Shown: one piece after another, positions 13,621-24,799 of the stretch | Layout: each line of letters begins with the position of its first letter | How positions within the stretch are numbered: position 1 is the first letter of the stretch | Origin: Tolypeutes matacus | Lineage: Eukaryota > Chordata > Mammalia > Cingulata > Chlamyphoridae | Length of the DNA stretch: 64,000 nucleotides | Direction of reading: 5' to 3' | Assembly: GCA_026826555.1 (NCBI GenBank) | Contig: JAKSZT010040190.1 | Span: 1,150,596 to 1,214,595 of the forward strand | The notes under the pieces: model-generated | Told to the model about the DNA's origin: nothing | Seen by the model: only the letters and a program-made list of their open reading frames with translations | Database searches by the model: none | Position numbers and translations under genes: made by a program

Positions 13621-15329
13621 CCTAAACAAATGGAAAGACATTCCGTGATCATGGACTGGAAGAATAAATATTGTGAAGATGTCAATCTTACCCAAACTGA
13701 TTTATAGATTCAATGCAATACCAATCAAAATCCAACAGCTTACTTTACAGAATTAGAAAAGGCAATTACCAAATTCATATGGAAGGGTAAGTGCGCCCGA
13801 ATAGCCTAAAGCATTCTAAAAAAGAAGAGCGACGTGGAAGGAATTTCACTGCCTGACCTTGAAACATACTACAAAGCTACAGTGGTCAAAACAGCATGGT
13901 ACTGGCATAAAGATAGACCCATAGATCAGTGGAATAGAATTGAGAACCCAGAAATAAACCTTCACCTATATAGTCAACTGGTTTTTGACAAATCTACCAA
14001 GTCCACACTAATGGGAAAAAACAGTCTCTTCAACAAATGGTGTTGGGAGAACTGGATATCTGGAGTATTTTTGTTTTGTTTTTTTAGGAAGTACAGGGAT
14101 TGAACCTGGGACCTCGTATATGGGAAGCAGGTACTCAACCAACTGAGTGACACCGGCTCCCCGGATATCTATAAGCAAAAGAATGAAAGAGGACCCCTAT
14201 CTCACCCCCTGTAAAAGATTCAACTCAAAATGGATCAAAGATCTAAATATAAAGCCAGCACCATAAAAATACTAGAAGAAAATAGAGGGAAACATCTTAA
14301 AGACCTTGTAGTAGGTGGTGGTTTCTTGGACCTTACACCCAAAGCACATGCAACAAAAGAAAAAGATAAATGGGACCTCCTCAAAATCAAACACTTGCAC
14401 CTCACGGGACTTTGTCAAAAGGGTGAAAAGGCAACCAACTCAATGGGAAAAAATATTTGGAAATCGCATATCTGCTAAGGGTTTAATATCCAGGATATAT
14501 AAAGAGATGTTACAACTCAACAATAAAAAGACAAACGACCCAATTAAAAAATGAGCAAAAGACTTGAATAGATATTTCTCCAAAGAAAAAATACAAATGG
14601 CAAAAAAAACACATGAAGAAATGCTCAACATCACTCATGATTAGGGAAATGCAAATCAAAACTACAATGAGATATCATTTCACACCTATCAGAATGGCCA
14701 CTATTAAAAAGACAAAACTAAAGTGTTGGAGAGGATGAGGAGAGATAGGAACACTTCTTCACTGTTGGTGGGAATGCAGGATGGTACAGCCACTGTGGAG
14801 AACTGTTTGGCAGTTCCTAAAGAAGTTGAATATAGACTTGCCACGTGACCCTGCAATACCACTACTGGGTATATACCCAGAAGAACTGAGAGCAGTGACA
14901 CGAACAGACATCTGCACACCGATGTTCATAGCAACATTATTCACCATTGCCAAAAGTTAAAAACAACCCAGGTGTCCATCAACAGACGAATGGATAAACA
15001 AACTGGGGTATTCACATGATGGAGTATTATGCAGCTGTAAGAAGAAATGATGGCATAAGCATATGACAACATGGATGAACCTGGAGGACATTATGTTGAG
15101 TGTAGCAAGCCAGACACAAGGAAAAATACTGTATTGAGTGCGTTACTATGAACCAAATATATTGTGTAATACATTGTTTGATTCAAAAAATTTTTATATG
15201 TATCCATTACATTTAATTGAGAAATGTATATATTTATCATCTGTGTTTACTTTTTAGTTTTTAATTGTTTATATTTTCAATTATTAAATGTACAAAATAA
15301 AGTGAAAAAAAAAAAACAAAAAACAAAAC
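13621..15329 (+). mobile_element. 5'-truncated L1 (ORF2 C-terminus and 3'UTR)
   Basis: Sense-strand L1 tail in the ZSCAN16 intron. It encodes the C-terminal part of ORF2 ('[25 protein letters not shown]', '[14 protein letters not shown]', '[11 protein letters not shown]') in broken frames, then the 3'UTR with AATAAA and a poly(A)-rich end near 15300-15329. A 13-bp TSD (acacttggtctct) at 13608-13620 and 15330-15342 defines it exactly. It is about 1.7 kb because of 5' truncation and also carries a SINE at 14062-14162. Not capable of retrotransposition. Confidence 0.93.
14062..14162 (-). repeat. DAS-type SINE nested in L1
   Basis: Antisense tRNA-headed SINE ('gggattgaacctgggacctc', 'aaccaactgagtgacaccggctcccc') that splits the L1 ORF2 remnant. 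An 8-bp TSD (ggatatct) lies at 14054-14061 and 14163-14170. Removing it rejoins the L1 order seen in the copy at 24467-30720, so it is younger than its host L1. Confidence 0.88.
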
Positions 15330-15419
15330 AACACTTGGTCTCTATTCATTTTTATTTTTAAGACATTGGCTTTTTGGTACATTATCATGATGGTTTTTTA
15401 AAATTGTTCTGAACTAACA

Positions 15420-15570
15420 CACCGGAGTCCCAGGTTCTAATTTTAATCTCAGTTCTATGTCTAATTCCTTATGGAAACTTGGACAAGTTACAACTACTAT
15501 AGGTGTTTGTTCAACTGTAAATAAGGGGTTGAACCAGATATTAAATACCCTTAATAAAGTTGAGAGGCAC
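15420..15570 (+). repeat. MIR-like relic
   Basis: 'cccaggttctaattttaatctcag', 'cttggacaagtta', 'ctgtaaataaggggttgaaccagat' is the order of a diverged MIR. Confidence 0.5.
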
Positions 15571-17100
15571 TTCTTGAAATGTATGTGTTGTGGTGATTTT
15601 TCTTTTTTTTTGGTAGGGAGGGTGGTGGGGGAGGGCAGAGATAAAAATTGTGGAAGGTTGCTGGTGTTGCACCTCAGGAAAACGTCATATTTATGTTGTT
15701 CTATGTAGACAAAATGGACTTCCCCAAGGTTTCTCAGACCTCACAGAATAGCTGGATTTCCTGAAGCATCTCACAGTTTAGATTACAAAAGACAATACAT
15801 ATTTTAACTGCATAGTATTATTCCCTTGAGCTGTTATTTTGGCAGCAGCACATGTGCAAGCCTCTACAATTTTAGGTATAAGAAGTGTGTTTTTTTCTGG
15901 ACTTATGCTAACAAGAAGCAGAGTGAAAGTACCCCAGAAGTGTTTATAGAGAAACAGAAAGGAAGACTATATAGAATTTAAAGGGTTGCATAGACAAGCC
16001 ATTAGGGATAATCAATGATTCTCTCTTTTATGTAGTGGAATTAATTTAGCATGTTGACATGCTAATTATTATTGACACCTATCACATATCTTACAGAAAA
16101 TAGGTGAAGACTCCACGCAATTAAGTTTACTAAAGCTTATTAAAATACTCTGTACCTTTTAGCTTGGCCGCCCCGCCCCCAGCCTACTCCTTGCTAAGAC
16201 TACCATTAACTGCCTAAATGCCAAATTCAATGGATTTATTCAAATTCAGTTCAAACTCAGTCCATATCTGTCCTGTCATTAGCACTGGCTACTGCTGATC
16301 TCTCTCCTCCTGGCTAAAACTATCCTCCTTTGGCTTCAAAGACATCACCCTCTTCAGCCTCTTTTACCTCCTTGACATCCCCTGCTTTATCTCCTTCACA
16401 AAATCCTCTTTCTCCACCCAAACTTTACACAGTGGCATCTCTCATAATTTTTACTTTACACATTGTTTCTAGTCATCCTCTACACTCATGTCTTTTGTTA
16501 TCTATTTAGGGATGACTCCCAGATCTCTATATTTCCTTCCATACCTTTCTCTTAAGTCTATGTATTTCAAACTACACTGCCTGCTGGATTTTATTTTCTT
16601 GGATGTTTCACAAGCACTGCAAAATTTACCTGTATTAAACACAGAATTTTCTCTAACTCTTCTGCAACACATAGATACCCTCCCTCCTCCTGATTTTCCT
16701 CTCATTTACTGGCACCATTATTCACCCAGTTGCCCAAGCCACTGATCTTGGATTGTATTAAAACTACCCCCACCTCCCTCTACCACATTCAGTCAGATTT
16801 CTATTCTATTTCCTAAATACCTTGAATTTCCGCCTTTCTCTCTCTCTCCACTCTCTCCAGGCTTATTCTCCCGTCTCTTCCACCATCCTCTGTATTTGAG
16901 AGTGATCCCCGCCGGTGCCAGATTTCTACCTTTTCTTCCTCCTATAGTTGTGAACTCATTTACTTTCTAGACTTTGGTAAATAAAGAAGAAAATAAAATA
17001 AGTCATCTGTGATTTTGCTATTTGGAGATAACCACTGTTCACATTTGGAGATAACCTTCTAATATTTTTTTCTAGTACATGGGAACTATTTAAAAATGTA
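15571..17100. other. ZSCAN16 intron sequence, no exon seen
   Basis: Pyrimidine-rich at about 16250-16900 with no coding support. Possibly diverged L2 in part. Confidence 0.35.
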
Positions 17101-17109
17101 ATCATGAAC

Positions 17110-17590
17110 AGTGATCCTGTAAAGACAAATCTGTGTCACCCACTCCTCTACTTAAAATAATCTACATTAAACAGAATGAGGTTCCATTTCCTCAGCGTAC
17201 CATCCAAGAGACTTCACTACTGGTCTATGCTTTTCCCCCTCACGAAATCCTCTATATCAAAAATTAAAGCCAGAGCAGTAGCTATTTTTAGAATGCAGTA
17301 TGCTCTCATATGTTTGCTCACTGTTCTCTCAGCCTGGAATTTCTCCCCTTCCCTTTCCACCCATCTGACCATTTCAGCCCAAGTCAACCTACTCATAAAT
17401 AAGGCCCGCCGCAGGAATAGCCATCCTCTCCTTTGTAGCTCACAGCATACCTCTAGTATAGTAATGATCACAAGATATTACAATCTCTTCCCTGCTTCTG
17501 AGAGGAATTTAGATGTCTTGTCTTTGTATTCCCTACATTCAGCATGGTGCCTGGCATATAGCTACCGCTCAATAAATGTTTAATGAAATA
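17110..17590 (+). repeat. L2 LINE 3' relic
   Basis: Order of L2 3' motifs: 'ctgttctctcagcctggaatttc', 'tctttgtattccctacattcagcatggtgcctggcata' and 'cgctcaataaatgtttaatgaa' at the end. Confidence 0.7.
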
Positions 17591-18442
17591 AAAGTAAACA
17601 GAACAGTTCTCTACCTCAGCTCTGAAGCCCGAGTTAAAGCACTAAAAGACTCCTTTAAATAATATATAATGGAATGTTATCCTTTCCAAATATCAGCTAG
17701 AAACATCTTAGCTCAAAATAGTTTTTCAGAGTAGACAAATCATCTGGCAGGGATTCCGGAGAATGAGACAACCATATTGGTAAAATTTAAATAGTGAGAA
17801 TGGAATTCAGAATAAGCTAGAGTATAATATATTGTCTGGGGGAGGCATTATGGACATGAGAGCCTCTAGAGAGAGGGAAGGGAACGCTGAGAAGGGTAGA
17901 ATTTGGGCATACTGGGATTCACAATTTGTCTGCTTTATAGTGTTGACTGGAGATATACTAGACGTGCAGGTTTCTAATTGTGATGAGTGAGCTTGTGATT
18001 AGTGTGATGGGGACCAAACCACAACTAAAGCCTAGTCAATCTGACACACAAACAGAACAGCCCGTTGAACTGACTGATCCTTGCTCGCTCTCATTTCTTT
18101 CAGTGTAAAAAATAAGTTTTCCAGTTTCAAAATGGAAATGTAAGAGAATGTGGAATTAGAATCACCACACAACACCAGATAGAAATATATGTATTATTAA
18201 GTTGAACAGGTAATTTAAAACCCCCACACTGACCCCACTACTGGGCTTAGAAAACAGCTTTTGAGTCTAGTGAAAGGCAAAAATTTAATTCTTTCAGTGA
18301 CTGGGCTGAAGGAAGAGGAATAAATCTTCCAGAGTAACATGGAAGACAAATAAGCAGTACCTAAAAAGGAGAAGATGAAAGTAAAGAAAATTCTTCTTTA
18401 ACTAAGGAGCTACCTCACAACCACAAAAATTTTGCTCCTTAC

Positions 18443-18581
18443 CATTCCTTTGGGACTCCCCAGATTCCCACTCCAGCTGGGTCTTCTTGGGATGGAGCTG
18501 GAGAGTCAGTGACTCATGTGGCTTGTCCAAGGGGGCCAACTTGTCCAACAGTATATCCTGTCTCTTTGAATTGGCTGGGAC
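18443..18581 (-). CDS. ZSCAN16: ZSCAN16 coding exon 2 (linker)
   Basis: Short 139-nt linker exon between the SCAN and finger exons. Acceptor (TTCCCAG) lies at 18582-18588 and donor (GTAAGG) starts at 18442. It encodes residues about 125-170, including 'ILLDKLAPLDKPHESLTLQL' and 'HPKKTQLEWESGESQRNG', which parallels the human ZSCAN16 linker. Phase 0 in and phase 1 out fit both neighbours without a frame break. No domain is known in this segment. Confidence 0.92.
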
Positions 18582-18859
18582 CTGGGAACAATGAGGTATG
18601 ATTGGACTTGTAAGGTAGATTTTGTGGGAATTGAACTGGAGGGAAAAAAAAAAAAGCATCTGCCAGGGACCTAGGAAAGGGGACAAATTCTCGTTGCAAA
18701 TGGCGATAATAACTAAGAGACAGGCTAAACTCTACAGCTCAGGACACAAGAGATTGAAATTCAGTGACTCTTTCCCCATTGACTTGTCCAGGGTCATGGC
18801 TTTGGGATATGGGCAGTACCTTAAAAATCATCCAGCTAACTTCTACCAAATGAAGGCAC

Positions 18860-19115
18860 TTTTTCTGTAACTGTTGACCAGTATGGTACCCAGTAGCTAC
18901 TGCCATATGGCTAGTCCAAATTGAGATATGCCATAAATGTAAAATACACACTAAATTTTGAAGGCTTAATGCAAAACTAAGATTACATGATTACATATTT
19001 TGGGTTAAATAAAATATATTAAAATTAGCTTCACCTGTTTTAATGTGGCTCCTAGAAAAATTAAATATATGGCTGACATTATATTTTTCTTGGACAGTGC
19101 TGTTCTATGATATCC
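18860..19115. repeat. hAT-type MER relic
   Basis: 'gacagtgctgttctat' end and 'ccatatggctagtcca' mark another diverged copy of the family at 6500 and 9800. Confidence 0.5.
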
Positions 19116-19474
19116 TTGTCATCTACTTGAACCAACCTCTAATACTGCTATGGACAAGGACTTCATTACATTACAAGGTAGCCCATTTTATGTATGGGTA
19201 GCTATGTTGGACAATTCTTTGTTTTCCTATGATATCTATCTGCCTTCTTGTAACTCCCCCTTGAATCCTATCTTTCTAAACTGACATAGATTCAGTCTCG
19301 TGTCTCTTTCCCCTTTACTCATCCACATTTTAGTGGCAGTCAGATCCCTAAGCCTTGTCCTCTAGGCTATACATATTAAATACCTTCATGTATTCTGATA
19401 TATGTCATGTACCTTTTGCTTTGGTTGACTCTATATACCCTAATCACTCAGTCAAAAGACCACCCCCTTCCCAC

Positions 19475-19846
19475 CTGCTTTCGGGGTTCATCAAGCTCTC
19501 TCTCCAAATCCTCCAGCACAGTCACCGCCTCCTCTCCAGTCTCTGGATGGTGCGCCTGTACCCATGCTTGCAGGTCCTTAGGAAGGATGGTCAGGAACTG
19601 TTCCAGCACCAACAGGTCTAAAATCTGCTCCTTGGTGTAACACTCTGGCCTCAGCCACTGGCAGCAAAGCTCCCAGAGCTGACTAAGAGCTTCCCGGGGT
19701 CCGGGTGCATCCTGATAGCAGAGCTTCCTGAAGCACTGCCTGAAGTGTTCCCTCCTAGAAGGATTGTACTTTTGTCCCCAGTAATGGTCCTCTACCTTTA
19801 CCAGCAGAAGTCCATGCTGTTCCTCAGGTTCCAGGGCTGTGGTCAT
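19475..19846 (-). CDS. ZSCAN16: ZSCAN16 first coding exon with SCAN domain
   Basis: Encodes residues 1-124 from ATG at 19846 ('[20 protein letters not shown]') through a complete SCAN box (about residues 35-120) with '[20 protein letters not shown]', '[19 protein letters not shown]' and '[20 protein letters not shown]'. SCAN is a leucine-rich dimerisation module, so the product likely pairs with itself or with other SCAN proteins. The ATG is chosen because it starts the conserved family N-terminus. The exon probably begins in 5'UTR at 19932 after acceptor CCCCAG. The donor GTGGGA begins at 19474. The segment before SCAN is a few residues shorter than in human. Confidence 0.95.
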
Positions 19847-20039
19847 TCTGGGCTTTGTTGCTCAGGAGATTAATCCTCTATTTGGGACTGATTCAAGGAG
19901 GAATCTCTTAGGATGTTGTCTCAGAGACTCTCCTGGGGCATAAAAAGTTGTTACTATAGAGAAATGACAAAATGATAAACACAAATAAAGCTGAAGCACC
20001 AGGGCTGAGTCAGAGAAACAGGCTCATAGACTGTAAAGA

Positions 20040-20235
20040 GAACAATGAAGCAGTGACATGGATTTTCATCCGGGCCTTGCTGTGTGATTTAGAGGACGTT
20101 ACTTATCTAGATTAGAGCTGTCGGTTCTCAAGTATTCCTCCTAGGGTTCCTGTGTAGATTAAATGAGAACCAGTGCAGAGCTGCTTGGCCTGGCAGCTGG
20201 CACTAGCAAGCGCTATGCAAACACTAAGAATTAAC
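20040..20235 (-). repeat. MIR relic
   Basis: Contains 'gacgttacttatctag', 'gtagattaaatgagaacc' and 'gctggcactagcaagcgctatgcaaac', typical of a diverged MIR, within the first ZSCAN16 intron. Confidence 0.5.
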
Positions 20236-20289
20236 AGCTTTGTTTAAAAAAAAAGAAAAAAAAAAAAAGGTCCTTCTATTCCAAATCCT

Positions 20290-20760
20290 GAGATGCATGG
20301 GGTCGGCTTGCGTTCCCAGGATTCGGGGGCCGTGGGTTACGGACGCCAACCCAGGCATGGGTTGAGATGGGAGCCTCCGCAGAGGAACTCGCCACCAGCG
20401 CCCCCCCCCTCCGGGTCCTCCCCTGCAGATGTCAGGGAATGGGGAGAGGGAGGGCCGGGGGCGTCACCCCGTGCCCGCCACTGGGCGGGTGCTGTGCCCT
20501 GGCCCCTCCTCTTCACCGCGGCCCGGGAGAAACTCACCTCTTTCGCGCGGAGAGGAACAGGCGCCACAGCTGAGGCGCCCCCGCGGCCTGAACACAGTCC
20601 GGCTCCCGGCGACCAACGCGCGCCCGGCGGGCAGCGGCACTTCCGGCCGCTCTAGGACGCCTCCCCTCGGTGGCGGCTGCCAGGCCCGCCTTCTCCCCGG
20701 TGCCGGGCCAGACACGGCCGCTGCGCCACGAGCGCGTCGTCTTGGCTCCTTTTCAATCTT
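20290..20760 (-). promoter_or_regulatory. ZSCAN16: ZSCAN16 CpG-island promoter and non-coding first exon
   Basis: CpG-dense block directly upstream of the SCAN exon. On the minus strand a consensus donor GAG|GTGAGT ends a likely 5'UTR exon at 20538. An ETS-type site (CCGGAAGTG, plus strand 'cacttccgg') lies at about 20638-20646, just upstream of that exon, as is common at broadly expressed TATA-less promoters. No TATA box is seen. A single transcription start cannot be fixed from sequence. Confidence 0.8.
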
Positions 20761-20789
20761 TTTTCCCCTTCTCAAGATAAAAAAAACCC

Positions 20790-21790
20790 ATTATTGAATA
20801 ACTTGAATAAGCAATGCATTCACCTGATTAGAAATTTAAAAAGTGCTGGGAGTGTCCCCCCAGCACCTAGTTGTGGCAGTGTTTTTCGTGACATGTGTAT
20901 CCTTCAATAATTCCCCTTGCTTTTTATCTTCTACACAAATATACATTTTGTTCTGCACCTCACTTTTCCCCCTCTTATCAACAGATCTTGGGGATTGTAC
21001 ATAAAGGATTTCCTCTATCTTGCCGGCTCTATTTTTAAACAGCTGCATGGTATTTCATTATGTAGATGTACTGTGATGGTTTGAAACTGTATGTATCCCA
21101 GAAAAACTTAAGTCTATTCCATTCCTGTGGGTGTGAACTCGTAAGTGGACCCTTTAATGAGGTTGTTTCAGTTAAAGTGGGGGCCAGCCCAATGAGAATG
21201 GCTCTTAATCCTATTACTGGAGTCCTTTATAAGGGGAATGAAATTCGTACATAGAGCCATAGGAGGCAAGAAGCTGATCCTGGAAGAGTATGGAGAGACC
21301 AGGAGACGCTGACCTGTGCCTTGCCACAATCTTCAGGGAGAAAGCATTGCCTTGATGATGCCTTGATTTGGACTTTCTTTTAGCCTCAAAACCACTAGCA
21401 AATAAATTCCCATTGTTTAGGCCAAACCATTTCATGATGATTTCTTGGTATTTTGCCCAGAAAACTAAAATATGTACCATAATTTATTAACTACCCACTG
21501 ATAGTCATATAGGTTGGTTCCAATTTTTTGCTTTTTCAAACACTGCTGCAATAAATTACTGTGAACATACATAATTTCTTATTTGTAAGGATATACCCAT
21601 AGTATATATTCCTAGAAATGGAATTATAAAAGCCACAGTAGGGGCATTTATACTTTTCTTAGTCCCAAATCACCATTCATAGACCCTACTAGCAAAGTTC
21701 TTGTTGCCCTGTATTTGTCAACAGTGTTGTAAAACATTTTGAGTTTTGCCTATTTGATAGCTAAAAAAGGCTCTTAGCATTTTTCACAAT
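20790..21790 (-). repeat. Old L1-type LINE fragment, split by an LTR-like insertion
   Basis: The flanks 20790-21066 and 21478-21790 read as one antisense old-LINE 3' region ('tcttggggattgtacataa', 'gcatggtatttcattatgtag', then 'aactacccactgatagtcatat', 'aatggaattataaaagc'). The LTR-like repeat 21072-21472 sits between them with a 5-bp TSD. Confidence 0.6.
21072..21472 (+). repeat. Solo LTR-like repeat (TG...TA ends)
   Basis: Starts TGTGATGGTTTGAAACTG and ends AAAACTAAAATA. A 5-bp TSD (tgtac) at 21067-21071 and 21473-21477 flanks it. AATAAA near 21402 is followed by 'ttcccattgtttaggcc', like an LTR R/U5. Two related copies lie at 39694-40529 (same orientation) and 52745-53429 (opposite). The TG...CA-type ends, polyadenylation signal and 5-bp TSD favour a solo LTR over a DNA transposon. 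The family name is not recognised. Confidence 0.6.
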
Positions 21791-21794
21791 CTTT

Positions 21795-22520
21795 CCTTTT
21801 CTTCCACAAATATTGATGATGTACCTACTATGCCAGACACTGTTCTGGAAACTGGAACTATAGTTTTGAAGAAAACAATGCCTTTGCCTTCATAGAATTC
21901 ATAGTCTAGTGGGTGCAGCTGCAGCAGAGAGTAGTCAAACAAGAAAAATACATAGTATATTATATGATGGAGGTAGGTGTTAAAAAGAAAATAAAGGGGA
22001 GAGAGAGTTTGGGGGTGAGAATAAAGTAATGCAGTAAAGTAAACAGGGAGGGCCTCACTAGTGAATTGACATTTGAGCAAAGATTAAGGGAGATTAAGGA
22101 GTGAGGCATTGAGGGTAAAGATGTTTCAGGGAGGACAGCAAATGCAAAGGCCTGAGGTGGAGAATGTTCTAGGAACAGGAAGGGGGCTTGAGTGTCTGGA
22201 GCAGAGTGAGCAAAGGGGAGAGTAGAAAGTGAGGTCAGACAGGTAAAAACGGTTCTGGGTGGGGGGAGGAGAGGGAGAGATAATGAGAACCTTGGATGAG
22301 TTCAAGGATGTTGTTTTTTACTTCAAGATGGGGAGCCATTAGGGGTTTTTGAGCAGGGGAGTGACATCATCAAACTTTGGTATTGAAAAGATTATTCTGG
22401 CTGCTGTGTTGAAACTGGACTTGTAAATGAAGGGTATCGGGTAAGGGCAGATGCAGAGAGACAGGTTGGAAAGCTACTGCAATAATCCAGTTTTCAGTGG
22501 CTCAGGCCAGAGTAGCAGTG
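21795..22520 (+). repeat. Ancient interspersed repeat, class not assigned
   Basis: Shows the widely repeated mammalian order 'cagacactgttctgga', 'gacatttgagcaaagatt', 'aatgcaaaggcctgaggtgg', 'ggggagccattaggggttttt', 'attattctggctgctgtgttga'. A short similar start recurs at about 23980-24060. Known-type genomic repeat, exact family not certain. Confidence 0.5.
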
Positions 22521-24450
22521 GAGATGTAAGAGTAATGAAATGAAAACATGATTCCTATGATTTGTTATTGGGCTGTTTGCATTGGTTACAAAATAAAAAC
22601 AGACAAAAATCCCATGTTATGTATAGGAATTAATTTGTCTGTGAAGCCATTAAATTGCTTGTTAAATTACTTTAATCAAACTGTGCATAATACCTTATGA
22701 TCTTCTGTTGATTGTCCTACATTATGTTTTAAAGAGGGTTCCATTCCATGGTCGAATATATTTTGGAAACACTAAGTTAGAGCAAATAACATTTATTGGA
22801 AATTCTTAATGTCCTATAATAGCTTGATACTCCCTTCTTCACTTGCCAGGATGGGCATATTCTCATATTCTCATCTCTCAGTACTGTAGATATGTGGACA
22901 AACTCATACTTTAAATTTCTCCTTGGGATAGTCCATCCAGTCCTTGCTCATCTGCCCCCTCCCCCACTTTTTTTTTTTTTTTTTTTTTGATAAAAGGAAT
23001 AGCATATGCCCATTGCAGAAAATGCTTAATATGCAGTGTTCCACGTAGTTTCCAGGGTGAGATGTGACTGTGTAACTTGGCATTCTCTTTTATCTAAGTC
23101 TGTTATTTCAGCCTTCTTGTTGATCTGTGAAGTACCCAATACCCTCCAATAAATCACTTTGAGTCTTAGGTTAACCAGGGTTGGTTTCCGTGGGTTTGCA
23201 GTTAAGAACTGACAGGTCTTCCTCCTGATTCTGAACTACATTTGCTATGCCCCTTTCATAGGGACCTAAAACAGGTAAGTTTACCTCAGATTTTTTGATG
23301 CAGTAGTGCTGATAGGGTAAGAAGTTGCTTTGGTGGCCTAACTTCTGCCTTCTTGGTATGGTGGAGGCTATGAGTAAGTAATTAATAAGTCGTGTAGTTA
23401 ATCTTTCTGAAACCCCATTTTAATTATATCACTTTTGTCAGAGAAGTGGATTATGGTTATCTTTCAATTCAGTAAGAATTTCTCAGCCTTCTTCCAAATA
23501 CACCCCATCATACTTATTTGATTTATTGTCTCAATATACTCTTCTATGTTGTCCTTCTGCTCCAGGATGACCCCAACCCCTACTCCTAGTTCCTGTTACT
23601 GGACATATTCCAAGGTGTTTTCCCAGTCTGAAATGCCTAATTCTTTCCTGCTTTTTCAAAAATCATCAAGAAAATTGGGCAGGGGGGCTGAGGGATAGAG
23701 TGAGAGAGTTTTAGATATACCAACTACATAGTTTTAAATATCAGCAATTAGAGCAGTTGTGCAATGCTAGACAGACAATATTAATTAAAATAGAGTCCAG
23801 GAATATATACAAGCCCACAATAATATTTAGTATATGCTAAAGGTGACATTTCAAATTACTTGGGAAATGAATAGTTCTGGGACCTCAGTGAATGTGCTGG
23901 CTGGGAATTTGGGGGGTTGGGAGAGGGGAAGCCAAATAATTTTTTACTTGTTACACTAATCTAGGTCAAAGAGTTAAATCCATTCATTCAAAACAAATTT
24001 ATTAAATGCCTAACTTATGCCAGGCCCTTCACTAAATGCTGACGATACTGCAATGAACAAGAGAGGCACATGTGCTTAGATAAGAAAAATTGAAATCAGG
24101 ATAACCTTGGAATGGGGAGAAACTTTCTAAGCATGACTTAAAACCCTAAAGACATAAAGCCCAAAGCCATAAAGGAAAAGAAACTGTTCACATAAAACTT
24201 TAAATCCTTTGAATGAAAAATAAAATAACCAAAAATCAAAATATAAGCTCAAAGAAAAATGTGCAAAATATGTAAAAGAAAGAGGGATGAGTTTCCTAAT
24301 AAACAAAGACCTCTTACAACAAATAAGACAAAACTGATTAAGACGGTAGAAAAACTGGCCAACGATTTAAGCGGGTATTTATGAAATACAAACATTAAAG
24401 GATAATAACAAATGTGAGAAGGTGTTCAAATTAACTAATAATTAAAGAAT
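22521..24450. other. No gene seen; poly(T) at about 22971-22990
   Basis: No supported exon or complete repeat. A T18-20 run near 22980 may mark an antisense retroelement tail. Confidence 0.35.
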
Positions 24451-24799
24451 TAAAATTGAGATTTCTTTTTTTTTTTTCCTTTTCTCAGATCCTTTTTATA
24501 AGACCTAAAACTATTTTAAAGCATAAAGTAACAATTATAACAATGTATTGTTGTTGGGTTATTTATTTATTTATTTTACATTTCTCAATTAAATGTAATG
24601 GATACATGTAAATTTTTTTTTTTTTTTTTGAATCAAACAATATATTACACAATATATTTGGTTCATAGTAATGCATTCATACAGTACTTGTCCTTTTGTG
24701 TCTGGCTTGCTTCACTCAACATAATGTCCTCCAGGTTCATCCATGTTGCCATATGCTTTACGACTTCATTTCTCCTTATAGCTGCATAATATTCCATCG

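Noticed and set aside
20293..20797. Long GC-rich open frames on both strands
   Set aside because: Frames without stops are expected in a CpG island; no conserved protein is recognised and the region has promoter features.
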